Of a stretch of 44,036 nt of DNA, positions 41,563 through 44,036 are shown one piece after another. Below the pieces are notes generated by a model. That model saw nothing but the letters and a program-made list of their open reading frames with translations. It was not told the origin of the DNA and searched no databases. The first letter of the stretch is position 1; every line of letters begins with the position of its first letter. The stretch is taken from NCBI GenBank assembly GCA_017457105.1, contig JAFTIA010000026.1, forward strand, positions 1 through 44,036, given 5' to 3'. This DNA is from Lentisphaeria bacterium (lineage in GTDB: Bacteria > Verrucomicrobiota > Lentisphaeria > Victivallales > Victivallaceae). A program made the translations under genes and the position numbers.

Positions 41563-42717
41563 ATGAGTATGCTTTTGAAAAATATCCGTCTGGTTTCTCC
41601 GGACGTGGACGAAAAGAATGCCGCGATCCTCGTTGCTGACGGCAAAGTCGCTGATGTTTTCTGTGACGGGGACGCCCTGCCCTCCGTTGCCAATGTGGTG
41701 GATGGTCAGGGGTTGACGGCTGTTCCCGGTTTTATTGATGTGCATTGTCACGGCCGCAGCGGCGTGGATTTTTGTGATGCCACCCAGGAAGCCATGGATA
41801 CTATTGCCATGGATAAACTTTCGGAAGGTGTCACCACTCTGCTCCCGACCACGCTGACTCTTCCCGAAGATCAGTTGGCTGCCGCCATGCAGACTGCCAA
41901 GGCCTATGTTGCCAAAGGCGCGCTCGGATGCAAAGTTCCCGGCGTCCATCTGGAAGGCCCCTTCATCAATCCCAAGTGCCTCGGCGCCCAGAATCCGGAT
42001 TTTGTCCGGACACCGGATGTCAAAGAAGTCATGCGGTTGAACGAAATTTTCCCGGTCAAGAAAGTTTCTTATGCCGTGGAAATGGAGAACGGTCCCCGCT
42101 TTGCGGCAGAATTGCTGGCAAACGGCATTACCCCCTCCTGCGTTCACAGCGCGGCGACCTATGCCGGGTTCATGGATGCCTACCGTCATGGATTGCGGAA
42201 TTTGAGTCATTTCTGCAACCAGATGACTGCACTGCATCACCGGGATATCGGTCTGGTGGGCGCAGGTTTGATGCACAATGATGTCTTTATTGAATTCATT
42301 TGCGACAAACTGCACATCTGCCCGGATATGATCAAGCTGGTCTTCCAGATCAAGGGTACGGAACACATCCAGCTGATCACCGATGCCATGCGTGCATCCG
42401 GTCTGCCGGACGGCCCCTCTGATTTGGGCGGGCTGCCTGTAATCGTCAAGAACGGCGAAGCCCGTCTTGCCTCCAACGGCGCACTGGCTGGCAGTACGCT
42501 TCAGATGGCAACAGCCCTGAAGAACATTACCGAAGTCACCGGGCTTCCGCTCAAGGAAACGGTGAAATGCACCAGCTGGAATCAGGCCCGTGCATTGAAT
42601 ATGACCGGACTGGGCAAGCTGGCGCCCGGGTATGCAGCAGATATCGTTCTGATGGATGAAGCATTCCAGGTCAAACAGGTGTTTGTGGACGGCACAAGCA
42701 AATTCTCTGCAAACTGA
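41563..42717 (+). CDS. nagA: N-acetylglucosamine-6-phosphate deacetylase
   Basis: 384 residues. Metal-binding and catalytic motifs of the amidohydrolase family are visible: PGFIDVHCHG (about 55-64), VPGVHLEGPFINP (about 126-138), LSHFCNQMTALHHRD (THLFNAM-type) and LITDAM with catalytic Asp near 271. It converts GlcNAc-6-phosphate to glucosamine-6-phosphate and acetate in amino-sugar use and cell wall recycling. Its partner nagB is not in the window. A 10-bp stem follows at 42727-42753. Confidence 0.95.
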   Translation: MSMLLKNIRLVSPDVDEKNAAILVADGKVADVFCDGDALPSVANVVDGQGLTAVPGFIDVHCHGRSGVDFCDATQEAMDTIAMDKLSEGVTTLLPTTLTLPEDQLAAAMQTAKAYVAKGALGCKVPGVHLEGPFINPKCLGAQNPDFVRTPDVKEVMRLNEIFPVKKVSYAVEMENGPRFAAELLANGITPSCVHSAATYAGFMDAYRHGLRNLSHFCNQMTALHHRDIGLVGAGLMHNDVFIEFICDKLHICPDMIKLVFQIKGTEHIQLITDAMRASGLPDGPSDLGGLPVIVKNGEARLASNGALAGSTLQMATALKNITEVTGLPLKETVKCTSWNQARALNMTGLGKLAPGYAADIVLMDEAFQVKQVFVDGTSKFSAN

Positions 42718-42726
42718 TATATCCGG

Positions 42727-42753
42727 CCCGGCGGCAGAAAAGATGCCGCCGGG
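42727..42753 (+). terminator. Hairpin after nagA (possible terminator)
   Basis: Perfect 10-bp stem CCCGGCGGCA / TGCCGCCGGG with a 7-nt loop. A clear T-run is missing, so termination is uncertain. Confidence 0.45.
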
Positions 42754-42773
42754 CATTAACAAAAATTTTAAAA

Positions 42774-43760
42774 ATGATGCCTGAAAAAATATTGGTCACC
42801 GGCGGTGCCGGATTTATCGGAAGTTTTCTTACAGAATCTCTTTTGGCAGATGGTTATGCGGTCACGGTTGCGGATAATTTTTCCACCGGTGCCATAGCGA
42901 ATTTGGATACAGTCAAAGATTCCCCGCTGTTGAAGGTATTGAAACTGGATGTGGTAGAAGAAGCCGATACCGTTGCCGAACTGGTCAGGGAAGCGGATTG
43001 TATCTTCCACCTTGCCGCCGCAGTTGGCGTGGAAATGGTGGTCAATGATCCTGTGCATACCCTTCTGACCAATGTCCGTGGTACGGAAAATGTTCTGGTT
43101 CCTGCGGCAAAAGCAAAAAAACGCATCATCCTTGCCAGTACCAGCGAGGTGTACGGCAAATCCCCCGGCGAACTTTTTAAAGAAACGGATGATTTGCATT
43201 TGGGATCACCGCATCATTCCCGTTGGAGTTATGCCTGCAGTAAACTGCTGGATGAATTTATTTTGATGGCGTATCATCATCAACAGGATCTGCCTGGTAC
43301 AATAGTCCGCTTTTTTAATATAGTCGGTCCCCGACAAACCGGTCAATACGGCATGGTGGTGCCCCGCTTTGTCAAAGCGGCACTGAACGGCGAGTCCTTG
43401 AGAGTCTACGGTGACGGACAGCAGTCCCGCTGTTTCTGTCATGTTGCAGATGTGGTGAAAGCATTGAAAAGTCTGCTTCACTGCAAAGAAAGTTATGGAA
43501 AAATCTGCAATATCGGCAGTCAGGATTTGATAACGATCGAAGATCTTGCAAAAAAAACCATTGCCCAGTTGAACAGCGAATCCCAGCTGGAACGGATCCC
43601 CTACGAGCAAGCCTATGGCAAAGGGTTTGAAGATATGCGCCGCCGCCGGCCGGATATCACTGAAATTTATCAACTGACAGGCTGGAAGCCGGAAAAAAAT
43701 CTGGAAGATATTATTGAAGATACGGCGGATTATTTCCGGAAAAATTACAACGCAAACTGA
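42774..43760 (+). CDS. NAD-dependent sugar-nucleotide epimerase/dehydratase
   Basis: 328 residues, extended SDR family. The Rossmann motif VTGGAGFIGSF (about 8-18), IFHLAAAVGV, STSEVYG (about 122-128), catalytic Tyr-Lys in YACSK (about 150-154) and FNIVGPRQ are all present. It best resembles UDP-glucose 4-epimerase or UDP-glucuronate decarboxylase-like enzymes, which act in polysaccharide precursor synthesis; the exact substrate is not decidable. The ribosome binding site is weak. A strong terminator follows. Confidence 0.9.
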   Translation: MMPEKILVTGGAGFIGSFLTESLLADGYAVTVADNFSTGAIANLDTVKDSPLLKVLKLDVVEEADTVAELVREADCIFHLAAAVGVEMVVNDPVHTLLTNVRGTENVLVPAAKAKKRIILASTSEVYGKSPGELFKETDDLHLGSPHHSRWSYACSKLLDEFILMAYHHQQDLPGTIVRFFNIVGPRQTGQYGMVVPRFVKAALNGESLRVYGDGQQSRCFCHVADVVKALKSLLHCKESYGKICNIGSQDLITIEDLAKKTIAQLNSESQLERIPYEQAYGKGFEDMRRRRPDITEIYQLTGWKPEKNLEDIIEDTADYFRKNYNAN

Positions 43761-43782
43761 ATTTGTTTCCGGTAAGGAAATA

Positions 43783-43821
43783 AAAGCACATGGTCCAACA
43801 GGTGACCGTGTGCTTTTTTTT
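43783..43821 (+). terminator. Rho-independent terminator after the epimerase
   Basis: 13-bp stem (AAAGCACA...GGTC with GACC...TGTGCTTT, one wobble) and an 8-nt loop followed by eight or nine T residues ending at 43821. Confidence 0.9.
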
Positions 43822-43950
43822 GCCGGGCAGAGAGCACGGCTGCAGAACACAAAAAAGGGTCAGGGGAAGAAGGACAAAAAATGCGAGAGAACCATGTTCT
43901 TTGGAAATTCCGGAGCGCATGACACACTCTCAACCAAGTGCCAATCGCCC

Positions 43951-44036
43951 GACCTGTCCGACCTGTCCGACCTGTCCGACCTGTCCGACCTGTCCGACCT
44001 GTCCGACCTGTCCGACCTGTCCGACCTGTCCGACAT
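43951..44036. repeat. 9-bp minisatellite at the window end
   Basis: Nine copies of GACCTGTCC (43951-44031), then GACAT at the window edge. Read on the minus strand the repeat encodes Ser-Asp-Arg triplets starting from ATG at 44036. The array may continue beyond the window. Confidence 0.97.

Noticed and set aside
43951-44036. CRISPR-like repeat array
   Set aside because: Units are 9 bp, contiguous and without spacers, so it is a minisatellite. No cas genes are in the window.

Overview
The window looks like chromosomal DNA from a Lentisphaerota (Victivallales-type) anaerobe, probably gut-associated. This is inferred from several traits together: pseudopilins with the [24 protein letters not shown] signature and a C-terminal Asp-Gly-His motif, very large secreted heparinase-like and GH106-like enzymes, Gram-negative YidC, a GC-rich purine-poor coding style, and no SusC/SusD pairs. 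No 16S gene is present, so the taxon is not proven.

Layout. 1-867: 3' part of a pseudopilin gene whose leader is built from a chain of short DNA hairpins. 1024-3739 (minus): an MFS exporter followed by rmuC. 3921-6014 (plus): a secreted SGNH hydrolase. 6037-8553 (minus): an M16 metallopeptidase. 8638-9687 (minus): a GntR/LacI-type hybrid regulator, divergent from a plus operon (9948-14807) of pseudopilin, heparinase II/III-like lyase and M14-type metallohydrolase. Two copies of a 16-bp imperfect palindrome lie in the divergent control region. 15013-21291 (minus): valS followed 9 nt later by a GH106-like rhamnosidase. 21406-24190 (minus): a three-gene operon of a COG1600-like Fe-S protein, an IclR regulator and a U32/UbiV-like Fe-S protein. 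24359-24741 (minus): a guanidinium exporter (gdx) under a clear guanidine-II (mini-ykkC) riboswitch. 24800-28402 (minus): a second giant heparinase-like protein. 28543-31753: a nucleoside hydrolase, a small secreted protein and a membrane protein of unknown role.

32000-37512 is an AT-richer accessory region. It holds a frameshifted Na+/dicarboxylate symporter between two ~101-nt direct repeats, then a ~3.3-kb degenerate integrative element ending in tRNA-Pro(CGG). The element carries a Fic AMP-transferase, two overlapping unknown genes, a small unknown gene and an integrase N-terminal fragment. It has an att-like copy of the tRNA 3' end and paired direct repeats inside both ends. 37652-40788 (minus) is the conserved rpmH-rnpA-yidD-yidC-khpB block. 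41050-43760 (plus) carries a small secreted protein, nagA and a sugar-nucleotide epimerase. The window ends in a 9-bp minisatellite.

The most unusual signal is a family of hairpin arrays: 5-12-bp arms, loops of 3-4 nt, units joined by CTTCA spacers. It occurs three times. Twice it forms the coding sequence of the pseudopilin leader, including a palindrome that itself encodes the SAFTLIE prepilin cleavage region. Once it lies against the 3' end of tRNA-Pro at the border of the integrative element.
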